From: Linepithema humile
Lineage: Eukaryota > Arthropoda > Insecta > Hymenoptera > Formicidae
Direction: 5' to 3'
Assembly: GCF_040581485.1 (NCBI RefSeq)
Contig: NC_090128.1
Span: 17,724,931 to 17,788,930, forward strand
Length of the DNA: 64,000 nt
A program made the translations under genes and the position numbers. Positions 10,679-23,043 of the stretch are shown here, piece by piece. The notes under the pieces were generated by a model. The model was not told the origin of the DNA. It did not search any database and worked only from the letters and a program-made list of their open reading frames with translations. Position 1 is the first letter of the stretch, and every line of letters begins with the position of its first letter.

Positions 10679-13600
10679 CAGTGATGCGATATTTCCCACA
10701 GCGGTCCCGGCTCCGCTGCCTCACACAACCTTACAGAAGCGCTACGTCACGTATCCGTGTGAGCTCGGCCGTTCAACCAATGGAAGAGAGCGAACGCTCC
10801 CTTCCACCGAGCCGACACAACAGACGATAAATGCATGCTACTTGCATGTTAAAAGCAAGCGTTTCTGATTCAGAAAAGAAATTCTGAGGCGAGTGGCTGG
10901 AATATTAGAGATCACCTGTTCGAAACCTGCTTCGTGCAACTTTTTTTTCTTTTTTCCACATTTGTTTCTAACATAGTAAATTATTAGATAATATTTTTTT
11001 GCCCAAAAAAATAATATTTTCTATTTATTATTAATATTCGCATATATTAAACTAACAATTTTAGAAATAATACAGATCTGCTATTGTTAATAGAAAAATG
11101 AAGTTATTTTACAATGTTGCAACAAAGTGCTAATTTAACATATGCGAATATTTTTAATAAAGATAAAATAATTTTTTTTTAGCCAAAAACATTATCTAAT
11201 AATTTACTTAAAATAAATATCAAAAAAGGAAAAAAGTTACAAAATCACAGTTTTCAAACACGAGATTTTTAATATTCTTGCCATTCGCCTTACTCGTTTA
11301 ACCATGCTTGTTATTTTACATTTATCAACATAAAAGATTACACGCCTGCAAAGCTTTTAATTATTTATTTTAAACTACTGCATATTAGCAAGAGTTACTG
11401 CAGTAACTACATATACATGTACTGTGGAGATTAGTGGAGGAACACAGTAGCATATTAAAACTGCAGTCAAATAGATGTAGATTGGTAATTTTATTAATAC
11501 TATTAATAAGTAGTGGTCTTCCGCACCACCTTTGAGGTTCCACTTATGGCGCGTTCGATTTTTTTTAAGTGGATCGTCGCCTGGAGCCCTATTGTACCAC
11601 TTTTTTTACACCTGTTATTTACAGGTTAAAATAATTTACAGTAGTTGACACTGTATTTTTGTATCTATATACTTACTGTACTTTGTATACTCACTGTACT
11701 TGTACTTTTGCGCGTTGCGCGTATATTGGTGAGTTGGGAAAATTACTTACTTTATAATTTTTTATAAATACAAAATATATTTTGTATTTATTATGCCTGC
11801 AATGCTATCAAGAGTAATGAGAAATACAAGGTGTCCCATTTTAAACAATCCACTCAAATATCTCAGAAACACCGAGTTAAATAATAAAATTTTTTAAATA
11901 AAAGTTGTAGGATTTGGAGAGAGAAAAAATATAGGAATATTTGTTTGACCTTGGATGGAAGCGCTTCTGAGATTTGAAGGTCATTTTTATTTTTTTAAAT
12001 GGAACCACTTTAATTTTTTTATATAAATCGATTTCTCATAATATTTGTCGTAAAAAGTTATAAAACTAGGATGGCCAAAAATTGAATGGTTTACAAGATA
12101 TTTTATACTTTAATTTGACATAATTTTACATAAACTATAAAATATCTCGTTAAATATTCATTTTTCAATTATCTTACTTCAACACTTTTATGCACAAAAT
12201 AATGAGAGGAATCAATTGGTATAAAAAAAACACATAGTTGTCTTTAAGAAAAAATCTAGCAGAGCTATATTTAAGCTATATTTAGCAGATATGATATAAT
12301 ATACTTTCTTCTTAAATATATATACTTTTTTCTTAAAGTCAACTATGTATTTTTTTACACCAATTGATTCCTCTCATTATTTTGTGCATAAAAGTGTTGA
12401 AGTAAGATAATTGAAAAATGAATATTTAACGAGATATTTTATAGTTTATGTAAAATTATGTCAAATTAAAGTATAAAATATCTTGTAAACCATTCAATTT
12501 TTGGCCATCCTAGTTTTATAACTTTTTACGACAAATATTATGAGAAATCGATTTATATAAAAAAATTAAAGTGGTTCCATTTAAAAAAATAAAAATGACC
12601 TTCAAATCTCAGAAGCGCTTCCATCCAAGGTCAAACAAATATTCCTATATTTTTTCTCTCTCCAAATCCTACAACTTTTATTTAAAAAATTTTATTATTT
12701 AACTCGGTGTTTCTGAGATATTTGAGTGGATTGTTTAAAATGGGACACCTTGTATTTCTCATTACTCTTGATAGCATTGCAGGCATAATAAATACAAAAT
12801 ATATTTTGTATTTATAAAAAATTATAAAGTAAGTAATTTTCCCAACTCACCAATATACGCGCAACGCGCAAAAGTACAAGTACAGTGAGTATACAAAGTA
12901 CAGTAAGTATATAGATACAAAAATACAGTGTCAACTACTGTAAATTATTTTAACCTGTAAATAACAGGTGTAAAAAAAGTGGTACAATAGGGCTCCAGGC
13001 GACGATCCACTTAAAAAAAATCGAACGCGCCATAAGTGGAACCTCAAAGGTGGTGCGGAAGACCACTACTTATTAATAGTATTAATAAAATTACCAATCT
13101 ACATCTATTTGACTGCAGTTTTAATATGCTACTGTGTTCCTCCACTAATCTCCACAGTACATGTATATGTAGTTACTGCAGTAACTCTTGCTAATATGCA
13201 GTAGTTTAAAATAAATAATTAAAAGCTTTGCAGGCGTGTAATCTTTTATGTTGATAAATGTAAAATAACAAGCATGGTTAAACGAGTAAGGCGAATGGCA
13301 AGAATATTAAAAATCTCGTGTTTGAAAACTGTGATTTTGTAACTTTTTTCCTTTTTTGATATTTATTTTAAGTAAATTATTAGATAATGTTTTTGGCTAA
13401 AAAAAATTATTTTATCTTTATTAAAAATATTCGCATATGTTAAATTAGCACTTTGTTGCAACATTGTAAAATAACTTCATTTTTCTATTAACAATAGCAG
13501 ATCTGTATTATTTCTAAAATTGTTAGTTTAATATATGCGAATATTAATAATAAATAGAAAATATTATTTTTTTGGGCAAAAAAATATTATCTAATAATTT

Positions 13601-13899
13601 ACTATGTTAGAAACAAATGTGGAAAAAAGAAAAAAAAGTTGCACGAAGCAGGTTTCGAACAGGTGATCTCTAATATTCCAGCCACTCGCCTCAGAATTTC
13701 TTTTCTGAATCAGAAACGCTTGCTTTTAACATGCAAGTAGCATGCATTTATCGTCTGTTGTGTCGGCTCGGTGGAAGGGAGCGTTCGCTCTCTTCCATTG
13801 GTTGAACGGCCGAGCTCACACGGATACGTGACGTAGCGCTTCTGTAAGGTTGTGTGAGGCAGCGGAGCCGGGACCGCTGTGGGAAATATCGCATCACTG
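10679..13899. mobile_element. 3.2-kb near-perfect palindromic transposon, hAT-type duplication
   Basis: The element starts CAGTGATGCGATATTTCCCA and ends with the exact reverse complement. Arms of about 1,575 bp mirror each other almost base for base, with differences only near the tip (about 12220-12350) and a loop of about 70 AT-rich bases. An 8-bp duplication TTCTAGGG flanks it (10671-10678 and 13900-13907). The Harbinger right end carries the uninterrupted target as CCCTAGAA at 30080-30087. The 8-bp duplication and CAGTG tips suggest a hAT-powered non-autonomous foldback element. No transposase is encoded. Confidence 0.9.
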
Positions 13900-14131
13900 T
13901 TCTAGGGGCTTCTAATCCTGATGCCGCCTCCCGTGTCTGCCGCGTTAACGCGACGTTTTATCGCGTTTGTCGCGTTGAAGTGAGGCAATATAACCTCTAT
14001 ATCTCAATTCTCAATTATATTGGAGCAAGAGACCCTGTGCTATGTAACTATACAGAATAGTTGAAGGCTAAAGAACGTCCTCAGTTGGAGCTGTCGGGAT
14101 TATAACTCACAATCAGTTTAATCAGTAAATT

Positions 14132-15639
14132 ATGTGTGCGAAAATGAAAATGCATGAATGGTTAGTACAGTGCACTCATGTAATTAATGAACAGAATGCA
14201 GAAGCAGATCGACGTGACAAGCTACTCGGATCATTAACTTTGTTATTAGCTAAAAAAAATAAACGGGTCAAGAAAAAGCGTTTCTGGGTTGCGCCAATTT
14301 TTAAAAAACGTTATGAGCATGGGTTTTACCATGCCTTGCTGCCAACACTGAAATTGGAAGATTTGCGATTTCATAATTATTTTCGGATGTCAACTATGCA
14401 ATACGAAGAGTTGTTAGCCATTGTAGGTCCACATCTAGAAAAACAATACGTCGTGCGAGAGCCGATAAGTGCAGCAGAACGATTAACGTTGACATTACGG
14501 TAAACATCTTTTATTTAAATTGTAGTTATATGAATGTAAATGTTGTATCACATTAATCATTATGTTTCAGATTTCTGGCAGCTGGTGACTCTATGTCTTC
14601 AATGACGTATCAATATTTGGTAGGCTTGACAACTGTAAGCAATATTATTACTACAACATGCAAGATTATTTGGGAACATCTATGCCCTTTGGTCCTTCCA
14701 TCTCAACTATTTGAAGATGATTGGCGGAACATAGCAGAAGATTTTGAAGATATATGGGACTTTCCACATTGCATTGGAGCAATTGACGGAAAGCATGTAA
14801 CTATTCAAGTAAGTTATATACGTTTATTACGATTTTTTTCAGGCATTATTTAAATATCGAAAACTATCAGGAAATAAAGAGAAAAAACAATATATGAACG
14901 GACTCCAATTTCCTTGTAGTATGTGAAAAACATGTAATAATCTATGTAATTTCAGTGTCCGGACAATGCTGGCTCCAATTTCTACAATTACAAAAACAGT
15001 CATAGCATTGTACTATTAGCTATTTGTGATGCCAATTACATTTTTCGATTCGTCGATATTGGTGCGTATGGCAGGCGAAGTGATGGAGGCATCTTTCGTG
15101 AAAGCCGGGTCGGTCAACATCTTGATGCAGGACAAATGAATATCCCAAAATCAGACAGTTTTTACAAGGGAGGACCGTCTTTGCCTTACTGCATTGTCGG
15201 AGATGAAGCCTTCCCACTGAAGTCGTATTTACTGCGGCCATTTTCTGGAAAGAATTTGTCCGCCGAACAGAGCATTTTTAATTATCCACTCAGCAGAGCC
15301 AGGCGAGTGATAGAGAATAGTTTCGGAATACTTGCTAGTCAGTGGCGAGTTTACCGAAAACCGATCATTAGTAGCGTAGAAACTGCTATGAAGATTGTGC
15401 AAGGTACAATCTGCATCCATAACTGGCTCCGCAGGAATGACATCGAGAACCGCTACATTTCACCAGATATGCTAGATAGAGAGACAGCAGAGAATGAACA
15501 CATACGAGGTTTGTGGAGAACTATTATGGAAGATGGTTGTGCATTAGTGGACATCTCAAATTGTAGCACAAATACAAGTACTCGGAATGCCATGCTTATT
15601 AGAGATGAATTTTGTAAATATTTTAATAATGAAGTGTAA
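14132..15639 (+). CDS. PIF/Harbinger transposase (HARBI1-like), three exons, intact
   Basis: Exons 14132-14499, 14571-14808 and 14956-15639 splice with GT-AG introns to a 429-residue protein without stops. The DDE_4 nuclease triad is readable: Asp in GAIDGKH (about residue 195), Asp in VGDEAFPL (about 285) and Glu in RVIENSFGILASQW (about 322). Length is slightly above HARBI1. The enzyme would cut at element ends and target TWA sites, normally needing its MADF partner, which is also present (27864-29965, opposite strand). The start ATG was chosen as the first in the frame and gives a basic N-terminus (KKNKRVKKKR). Confidence 0.92.
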
Positions 15640-16360
15640 GATCTTTAATTTCTTAATAAAATGTTCAATAGTGATATTACAAAGTTTCTATGATTTTCAA
15701 ACGGCCTCAAACGGTTACGTCCTATACGCGACCCCGGTTATTTATTTAAATTACCGACGACGATACTTCGATGGGAACTGGTAACTGATAGGATGACACT
15801 TTTAAGAAATGATTCGACACCGACTTGGATTCACTATTATAATGAAACTTTAATATTATAAGTACAACTTGAAATATTACTAAGTTCAATGCGCGAATAT
15901 CGACACGACTGTCTCTCTATGATTTCGATTCTCTCGACTGTTCTGGCTGGTTCGGCGATAGAGAGTGAGAATTGATCTCACGTTGCCTCGCAAGTCGACT
16001 TCGTAGAAATTTCCCGAACAATTAGATCGGTTACAATTTGATATAATAAAAATATAAGGAGCGGGAATGCGTGCGCGCAGGATCTATTTTATCGAGGCGC
16101 TGCTCTCGATCAACCGGCTGCCGTCCGCTGGCGCCGTCTATCGGATGCTATTGCTTGCATCTTACAGAAGGCTCAGTAGCATGGCAAAATGATAAATGAT
16201 ATTACATTTGTATAAAAGTTTTTTTTATTGCTAATAATCGTTATTTGTATATTACACGCGTGCAAAAGAAATAAATTACACCTTTTAACAAATTATTGTT
16301 TAACAACTTCTCTTTTCTACTTTTCTAAATAATTGTAACTTGACAAATGTTTCTTGGTAT
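15640..16360. other. Harbinger non-coding interior, nothing recognised
   Basis: No protein-like frame. The first part is GC-richer with an Arg/Tyr-type frame of low quality; the rest is AT-rich. It presumably belongs to the Harbinger element downstream of its transposase. Confidence 0.5.
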
Positions 16361-16545
16361 TCCCAGTTCAGGGTCTCGATTCTTGAATTTATGCGAAAAA
16401 TTTTCGTACGAAAAAATGACGCTACATGATTACTGATTAATATATATTTTTAGATTGAAAAATATATACCAATCAGTGATCTTGCAGTACCATTTTCGCA
16501 TATGGAAATTTTTTGCGTGAATTCAAGAATCGTGACCCAGGAAGT
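16361..16545. mobile_element. Small hairpin MITE
   Basis: CAGGGTCTCGATTCTTGAAT at the left is mirrored by ATTCAAGAATCGTGACCC at the right. The mirror image continues inward through GCGAAAAATTTTC-type sequence. The enclosed part is AT-rich. Target duplication uncertain. Confidence 0.6.
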
Positions 16546-16916
16546 TGATTCTATATCATGCAATGTAGTTAACATTACAAAAAGTACTAGTAGTACTAGT
16601 AGAGCAAATGTACCCAGCAAACACAGTTGTATAACCGCAACATTACCATAATAAAACTGAATGTAACAAGTAATATAACGTGTGTGTTACATGTAACATT
16701 TATGTTAGTTGTAATTTCCCACTTATACAAAATTGCAGTTATAATACATGAATATATCATGTTACTAAAATATTACATAACCGTTACAACAGTAACTGAA
16801 ATGTTATAGAACAGTTATATAGATTATTGGAATGTTATGTAACTGGAATATAAATTATGTAATTGTGTTATATAACTATTCTTTTATTTGTTGCGAAATA
16901 GTAATATAACTGTTAC

Positions 16917-17090
16917 GAAAATGTGCTTTAGTAAACTCAAATCAAAAATAACAGATTCCTAAATTAATTCTAAATAAAATTCTATATACTTTTATTATAA
17001 TAAATTTATTATAATAAAAGTATATAGAATTTTATTTAGAATTAATTTAGGAATCTGTTATTTCTGATTTGAGTTTACTAAAGGACATTT
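16917..17090. repeat. Near-perfect 87-bp-arm hairpin
   Basis: Sequence from about 16917 to 17002 is mirrored by 17004-17090 with only a few mismatches near the outer ends. The centre is ATAATAAATTTATTAT. It could be a MITE or part of the subterminal region of the surrounding transposon. Confidence 0.75.
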
Positions 17091-17284
17091 TCGTAATAAT
17101 TATATTATTACTATTTAATTGTAAATTTGTATAGGAATCAAATAAAAAATACTTTACATATTTATTATATCAATAATATATTTGTATGTTATTATTAATA
17201 CAACTATATATTATCACTACTATAGTTTGTAACATACTTCCTTATACTTCTTTTATAACTGCATATATATCTTTATACTTTATA

Positions 17285-17493
17285 AGGTAAAAGACCCAGT
17301 GTTCGGACATATCCTAATGTTCGGGCTGTCAGCGAAATATTAAGATTATTAATCATTTCTGCAATATTAAAAAATTAAAATCAACTATTTTATAAAACAA
17401 TAAAAAAATTTTGTATATTTAAGAACTTATTTAAGGTAAATATTTATTTCTTGCAGTGCAGCCTTAACTGTCCGAACACTGGGTCTTTTACCT
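17285..17493. mobile_element. 209-bp MITE with TA duplication
   Basis: Ends AGGTAAAAGACCCAGTGTTC and its reverse complement, flanked by TA on both sides (17283-17284 and 17494-17495). This is typical of Tc1/mariner-driven MITEs. The inside is AT-rich and non-coding. Confidence 0.8.
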
Positions 17494-17626
17494 TATTTGC
17501 AACTATTTTAGTTCATCATTTTTATGTATATAACACACATAATATATACATATGTGCATGTGTGTGTACATAAAAAATATATATATTATATATCATATAA
17601 AATAATTATATCACAAACAACTTGTT

Positions 17627-20159
17627 TTAGTTATTTTCTTCAGGGTTGTTTTCGTTACCAATATTTTCCTCAGCATTATTTCCGTCAGCAATATTTTCTT
17701 TTGCTCTGTCTCTCTTATTTCGCTGTGCTGCAAAGCGTAACCACTCTGCAACTGTGTTATCAAAATCTGTTTCCGTGCATGTAGCATAACGCGATGTTAT
17801 CTCTCCTGAAAAGAAAGTGACATAATACAATTAATAAAACCATCATAATAAAAAGTTGTGATTTGTAAGTTTAATACGCCTACAACATACTTTTCATAAT
17901 TTTTATTAAATGTAAGTTTGAAATTCTGAAATTGTTTCGTAGTCCTTTCCAGGAACACTTCATAGAACATTCGTTTGTTAATGTTTTTCTTAAGATACGG
18001 TGAATATTGTCTCTGACATTATTTCCACCAGTTTTTGACAAAAACTCTTTCTATAAAAAAAAGAAAAAGAAATAAGTAAATAAATAATATGACATGTATT
18101 CAAATTGATCGTAGCAATAATATAGAATAATATTGCAACAGAAATGTGTAATAGTTTTGTGTAATAATTTTTGTCTAATTAAATGATTTTATTGACATGT
18201 TTTTCAACCAAACAAATGCAAACGTACACTGCAAATGTACACTGTTAAAAGTAGAAGAATGCGGAAATCATGAAAAATTTTACTAAAAAGGTAGAAAATT
18301 TCTGTATCCTAATCAATATGCCAATCATGCTAAAATTTTTGTACTTACGAACTGTATCACAGCTTCACCCGACATTTTCAGTAATGCATCAAACTCTTTC
18401 ACGACTTCAATTGTTGTTAACGGTAAAAATGGTGCAATGAGATCATTATTAATTTCGACAGGACTCAACACGCGGTCTTTAATGGCAGTTTCCATCTTTA
18501 ATAATCGTTGCTGTATATCTTTCAGTGTAATGTTTGATACTGCTTGCATACGCAACATTTGTTGTATGTCATCTGCAATATAATAAAAAAATGATGTACA
18601 CAAAGTGATAATTTGTAAGTTGAATACAAATAATATGCAAAAATAATTTACCTTTTATAGTAGAGATGTTTTCTAAGTTTTCAATCGGTGGAGTATTGCC
18701 TATAAAATTTCATTAAAGTTTGTAATTACAATTAATATTTGGTGATATTTTAATATTATAATTTATATAATATATATTTATATAATATAATACATACTTT
18801 GTAATATTATTGGTACATTGTACAGATTAGAATATTCATTCTCCTTATCTGTTATCAGCAATGGGTCATTTTCTTCTTCTGGAAATGTATAAATTACTAT
18901 AATAACTGTAATTGCAATAATAATTATCATACTTCACATATCTTTATTATAAAAACATACCATTTTGCAAAGTTACAATGTTGTTTCCACTTGCATTATT
19001 AATTGTTAAGACGTTGGATTGTTTGGTTATATCCAAATTCGAAGGACATTCAGGTAGAGTTACCTGAACAGTATTTTTATTGATTTGTTTCTCTGTAAAC
19101 AGCCAAATAATTTTATTCCATAATATTACGTCCCTCCGTATAAATATACTACATTGCAACGATATCGTGAACAATAACAATGCAAGATAATTATACGGAA
19201 ATTATATACAGTACATAAACAAATGTACACAGCCATAGTGAATTATGATATGTATCAACCATACTTTACTTTTAATATATTTTCGAGGTTGATGAGAATC
19301 ATCTTCTTCATCGCTCCTGAAACGATTATATGTCAAATGTAACCTCTTTCCTCGGCCCAGTCGTTCTTCATCAGTTGTGTCATAATTAGAGTCTGCTGCA
19401 TTCTTTCGGGCTGACTCAAGAGATGCTGCAATAAAGAAAAAAAATTAACATTTAGTTTTTTGTACACCGACTAGCATAATACTTTTAATATTTACTAAGA
19501 ATGATAAATTATTGAAACAACGTTTATCGAACTCTCTCCAATTAGTCCGTATTATTATTTTATTTATTAAAATCTATATTTCCTATAAACAAAGAGGACA
19601 TAAGGAACAAATTATATGGAATAAAATATCAAAAGAAACAACAATGAAATTAGTTCAATGAATGCAAAATGTTAATAAAGCAGTAATCAAAGCAAAGAGA
19701 GTGCACATATTAATAAGTATTAGTTAAATAAGAATTAACGAATAATCTTTTAATTAAATATTATAGTCTCTCTCTAAATTTACCATGTAAAATACTTTTC
19801 AGCAATGAATATTACTTTCTTCGAATGTAATCTTCTATTTTTTTAATTCTTTAAATCGAATAATTATGAGCGGTAGTGTATTTTCTCCGTAAAAAATTGT
19901 TTTTCTCCATAATAAGACCGGTAATATATTAATGCAAGTACTTACTACAATATTTTACAATGTTTACTTCATAATGATTCCATGTATAAAAATCAGGACG
20001 TTCACAGTTCATTATCAATATTGCACTGTTTGCTGTTCGAGGTGGCCACCAACATTGCTGAATATCATTTTTTTTAAAAAGCCATGCTGTTGGAATTTCA
20101 GAATATGTAGAATCCGACAAAAATTTTACCACCGCATATTTTTTACTTTCGTTGCTCAT
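17627..20159 (-). CDS. DUF4806-type protein, eight exons, intact
   Basis: Exons 19946-20159, 19270-19425, 18961-19092, 18798-18878, 18652-18699, 18349-18572, 17891-18050 and 17627-17805 join with GT-AG introns. Their summed length (1,194 bases) is an exact open frame of 397 residues. The N-terminus (KKYAVVKFL...IPTAWL...CWWPPR) is a small tryptophan-rich module seen in many insect proteins of unknown function. The middle is polar. The C-terminal region (EFLSKTGGNN...RRILRKTLTNE...SWKGLRNNFRISNL, approximately) matches my memory of DUF4806. Phase consistency at all seven junctions shows it is not decayed. Its place beside an EnSpm-like transposase suggests an accessory protein of that transposon; its biochemical role is unknown. 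Confidence 0.8.
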
Positions 20160-21206
20160 CTTGTGTGATATGGAAAACGTCCAACGTTTTAAAAACTGAA
20201 AATAAAAATTAGTTTGTAATGACATCAATAATTTTAAAAGCAAAAGAAAGTTGAACATAATATACTGTTACGTCCTGATCAGACTTCACGATTCTTTTCC
20301 TTTTATTAAATACCAGACCTAGTAAACACGGGACCAACAAAAAACTTTTAAAGAATATTATAACGCCAGAGCTGTTTTTCTCACGAGACACCATGAGCTC
20401 GAACTTTCTCACAGAGAAAAATAGCAAGGGGGATAGATATTTGAAAATACCTTGGTCGGTCAGCGTGCCTATCGTCGTCAGAAAAATCATAAAAGTCAAA
20501 ACTTGCGGTAACCGGAGTCTTTAGTCGACTCCAGATGTTTAAAGTAGGAAATAAAAACTGGCACTAGCTAGCCATATACTTGGATTCTGCCTACGGGAAC
20601 CCTAATAGATAGGATTTTACCGAGTGACGATCGGGTAATGACCACAGTCGCACGCCTAGAAGGCATGACACCTGATACGGTGCACGTGTTCAGTAGGTCT
20701 GGGAAACCGAGATGCATTAATCGCACTCTCCACGCGACCCCAGGGCCACGCGACAGTCGTAAACTGTCAAATTTATTAGATCAGTGACCCAAGGCTTTGC
20801 GAACTTATATACCGATTCTTAACCACCCAATCCGAAAGCCGAGAATCGGGGCAAGCACTTCTATAGACCACCCATCATTCCATCGTATGGTCTAAAGACT
20901 ACGCCCACCTAGATCTTAAGACACTGCGATGCACCCCACCTATACTAATTAACACCAACCGGGTTACGCCACCTCAAAAACCTACCCCCATCGCATATGG
21001 ACCCGAAACGACGCTATTCCTTATTCGTTAGGGCCCCTTTCTTCCTACCCCCATTCCAAGTAACTTAATTACCTAAACCTAATCCTATTAGCTAAAAATG
21101 ACGCCATCCTCCCCCACATTAAAAATCTTCTCACAAGACTAATTCCTATTCGATCCCCGCTTCAAAAACCTAAGATTTTCCAAATGGATCCACCCCAAGG
21201 AAAGGG

Positions 21207-21214
21207 TATAAAAA
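21207..21214 (+). promoter_or_regulatory. TATA box of solo LTR 1
   Basis: TATAAAAA within GGGTATAAAAACCCG, the only good core promoter in this LTR and on its coding strand. Confidence 0.55.
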
Positions 21215-21812
21215 CCCGTGTTTTGGTGGCTCCAAGCGCAATTATACCCAATTAGTCACTCAGTTATCAAGCAAGTTTTGCCAAGTCCTTAAGACAGTTT
21301 TCCGAGTAGTTCTGGCCGCGAAATAAAAAAGGTCGATACTTTGTCACGACCAAGTAGAGGGTTCATCACCCTGACGACACCATCCAGCAGCAGGGTGCCC
21401 ACACGTTGACAAAAAGGGTCCGACGCCTACACACCATCCCTCAACGGGGCGCCTGCTCAAAACCACCGTACACATTCAACTCAATCCGAAAGTATCCTGT
21501 AACGAGTAAGTTAGTTCATTTGTTTTATTTTTCCTCTCTTTATTATTATTTTGTGCTCCGTCCCTATAAACTTTGTTGTGCTATTTATCAGTGAGAACTA
21601 AAAATTTGCCGCGACTCAACAATCGGCGGAATCGCTCGGACCTTTCGGCATTCGCTCTCTGCATAGCTATATTCCTCCCACCATACCTTAGATACGCGGC
21701 GAGGGTCACCGTAAGACCCGTTAGAATTAGGCGACACACCCCGCGTAGTAACTCTCGTATAACCACACACACTCAAACCGACCCACCTCCCGTATCACCA
21801 TCGATTCCTCAG

Positions 21813-21884
21813 GAATCTCCTCAACAATCTCCTCAACAATCTCCTCAACAATCTCCTCAACAATCTCCTCAACAATCTCCTCAA
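21813..21884 (+). repeat. 12-bp minisatellite, about six units
   Basis: CAATCTCCTCAA is repeated head to tail about six times. In one frame it would read Ser-Pro-Gln-Gln repeats. It lies in the LTR, and a matching frame runs to 22160 without its own ATG. Confidence 0.85.
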
Positions 21885-22580
21885 CCCTTTCTTGACCTTT
21901 CACCACTTCCTACCCCCAGGTCCATCTCTCCGATCCTTGAAGAGCTCCTGGACTACAGACCCCCTTCGCCTGTCCGTTTCCACCCTCCTCCAGCAGAGGC
22001 TCAACTGGAGGAACTCCCACATAACAATCCGGAGTTTGACAACATATCCGTCAACTCCGAAGCCACCACCATTGAATACGTCGAGCCTCCTCCGCATCTT
22101 CCTAACCCTGAATTTACAGGGTTTGATTTCTTAAATCTAGTCCTTTCCCCTGAGGAATAATCCACATACACACACACACACACACACATTTGTAAAGAAT
22201 ACACAAATAAAATTATTAGCACCTGCAATTAAGAATTAAGTTTTGTATCCTAATTATAAATCCAATCAAATTAAAATGTTGTCTTTAATAAATTAAACTT
22301 TTGTTTTTTTTTCATTTAACCACACCCTCCTCGTTCGTCACCCCCCTCACACCTTCCCTCTCAAATTGCGCACAAAGGTTCCGCCCCGGGTAATAGGGAT
22401 TCAATTCCTTGACCCAAAAAGGGAACCACGAGCGGTTGACTTGTTGACGGAGTAAAAACGACTCTTCCAGTCGCTGACCCGTCGCAAGTCCTAAACGTGC
22501 CGCTCGGCTCGTGCGGTCAGGTCCGTTTACGTCGATCGCCGAGCCCAACGAAAAAATTCTACATCTATCAGGACGTAACA

Positions 22581-23043
22581 ATACATAACATCATTTTTTA
22601 TAGAAACAGCTCTATTGTCGTGAGATCAATTTTTGTTGTCAAATTTCTCTTAATACTTTATTACATAAATACTTGATACATAAAACTTGAGGAATATTGA
22701 TCCTTCATGTTCATAGATTACAAATTTATTAAAAAAAGATCTTTAAAAAAGAAAATTGTGAAACAGAATGTAGATAAAACAATCAGTCTTCTAAATCTTT
22801 TCTTCTTCATTTGTCTTGGTTATATAAAATCAGCATGAAGCTTTTGTACAGTAAAATACTATACACTCACCATTGAAATGTTGTTATCCATGAACTAGAA
22901 ATCCGTTAAGCAAGGATTTTCCACTTGCAATATATTTAATATAAAGGCAAAAGAAATATATGTTTACGATGCATAAATTTTATCATATAACACACATACA
23001 AAAATGAAAAATATAAAAATATATTCAACCAAAGTTATAACAT
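22581..23043. other. AT-rich spacer downstream of the EnSpm-like gene
   Basis: No protein-like frame or repeat ends. Probably 3' flank of the transposase gene on the minus strand. Confidence 0.5.

Larger units (their letters stand above)
20266..22580 (+). mobile_element. Solo LTR, 2.3 kb, family 1
   Basis: Starts TGTTACGTCCTGAT and ends ATCAGGACGTAACA; the 4-bp duplication ATAC lies on both sides (20262-20265 and 22581-22584). Inside are a TATA box near 21207, a GC-rich leader, a glutamine/proline-type minisatellite, a CA run near 22161, and a block near 22379 (TTCCGCCCCGGGTAATAGGG) shared with the LTR at 32316. No internal retroelement genes flank it, so it is a solo LTR. Frames inside it lack an ATG start and look like by-products of the repeat. 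Confidence 0.85.

Noticed and set aside
21573..22160. 195-residue Ser-Pro-Gln-rich frame in the solo LTR as a real protein gene
   Set aside because: It has no ATG at its start, its middle is a 12-bp minisatellite, and the related LTR at 32316 does not keep it.
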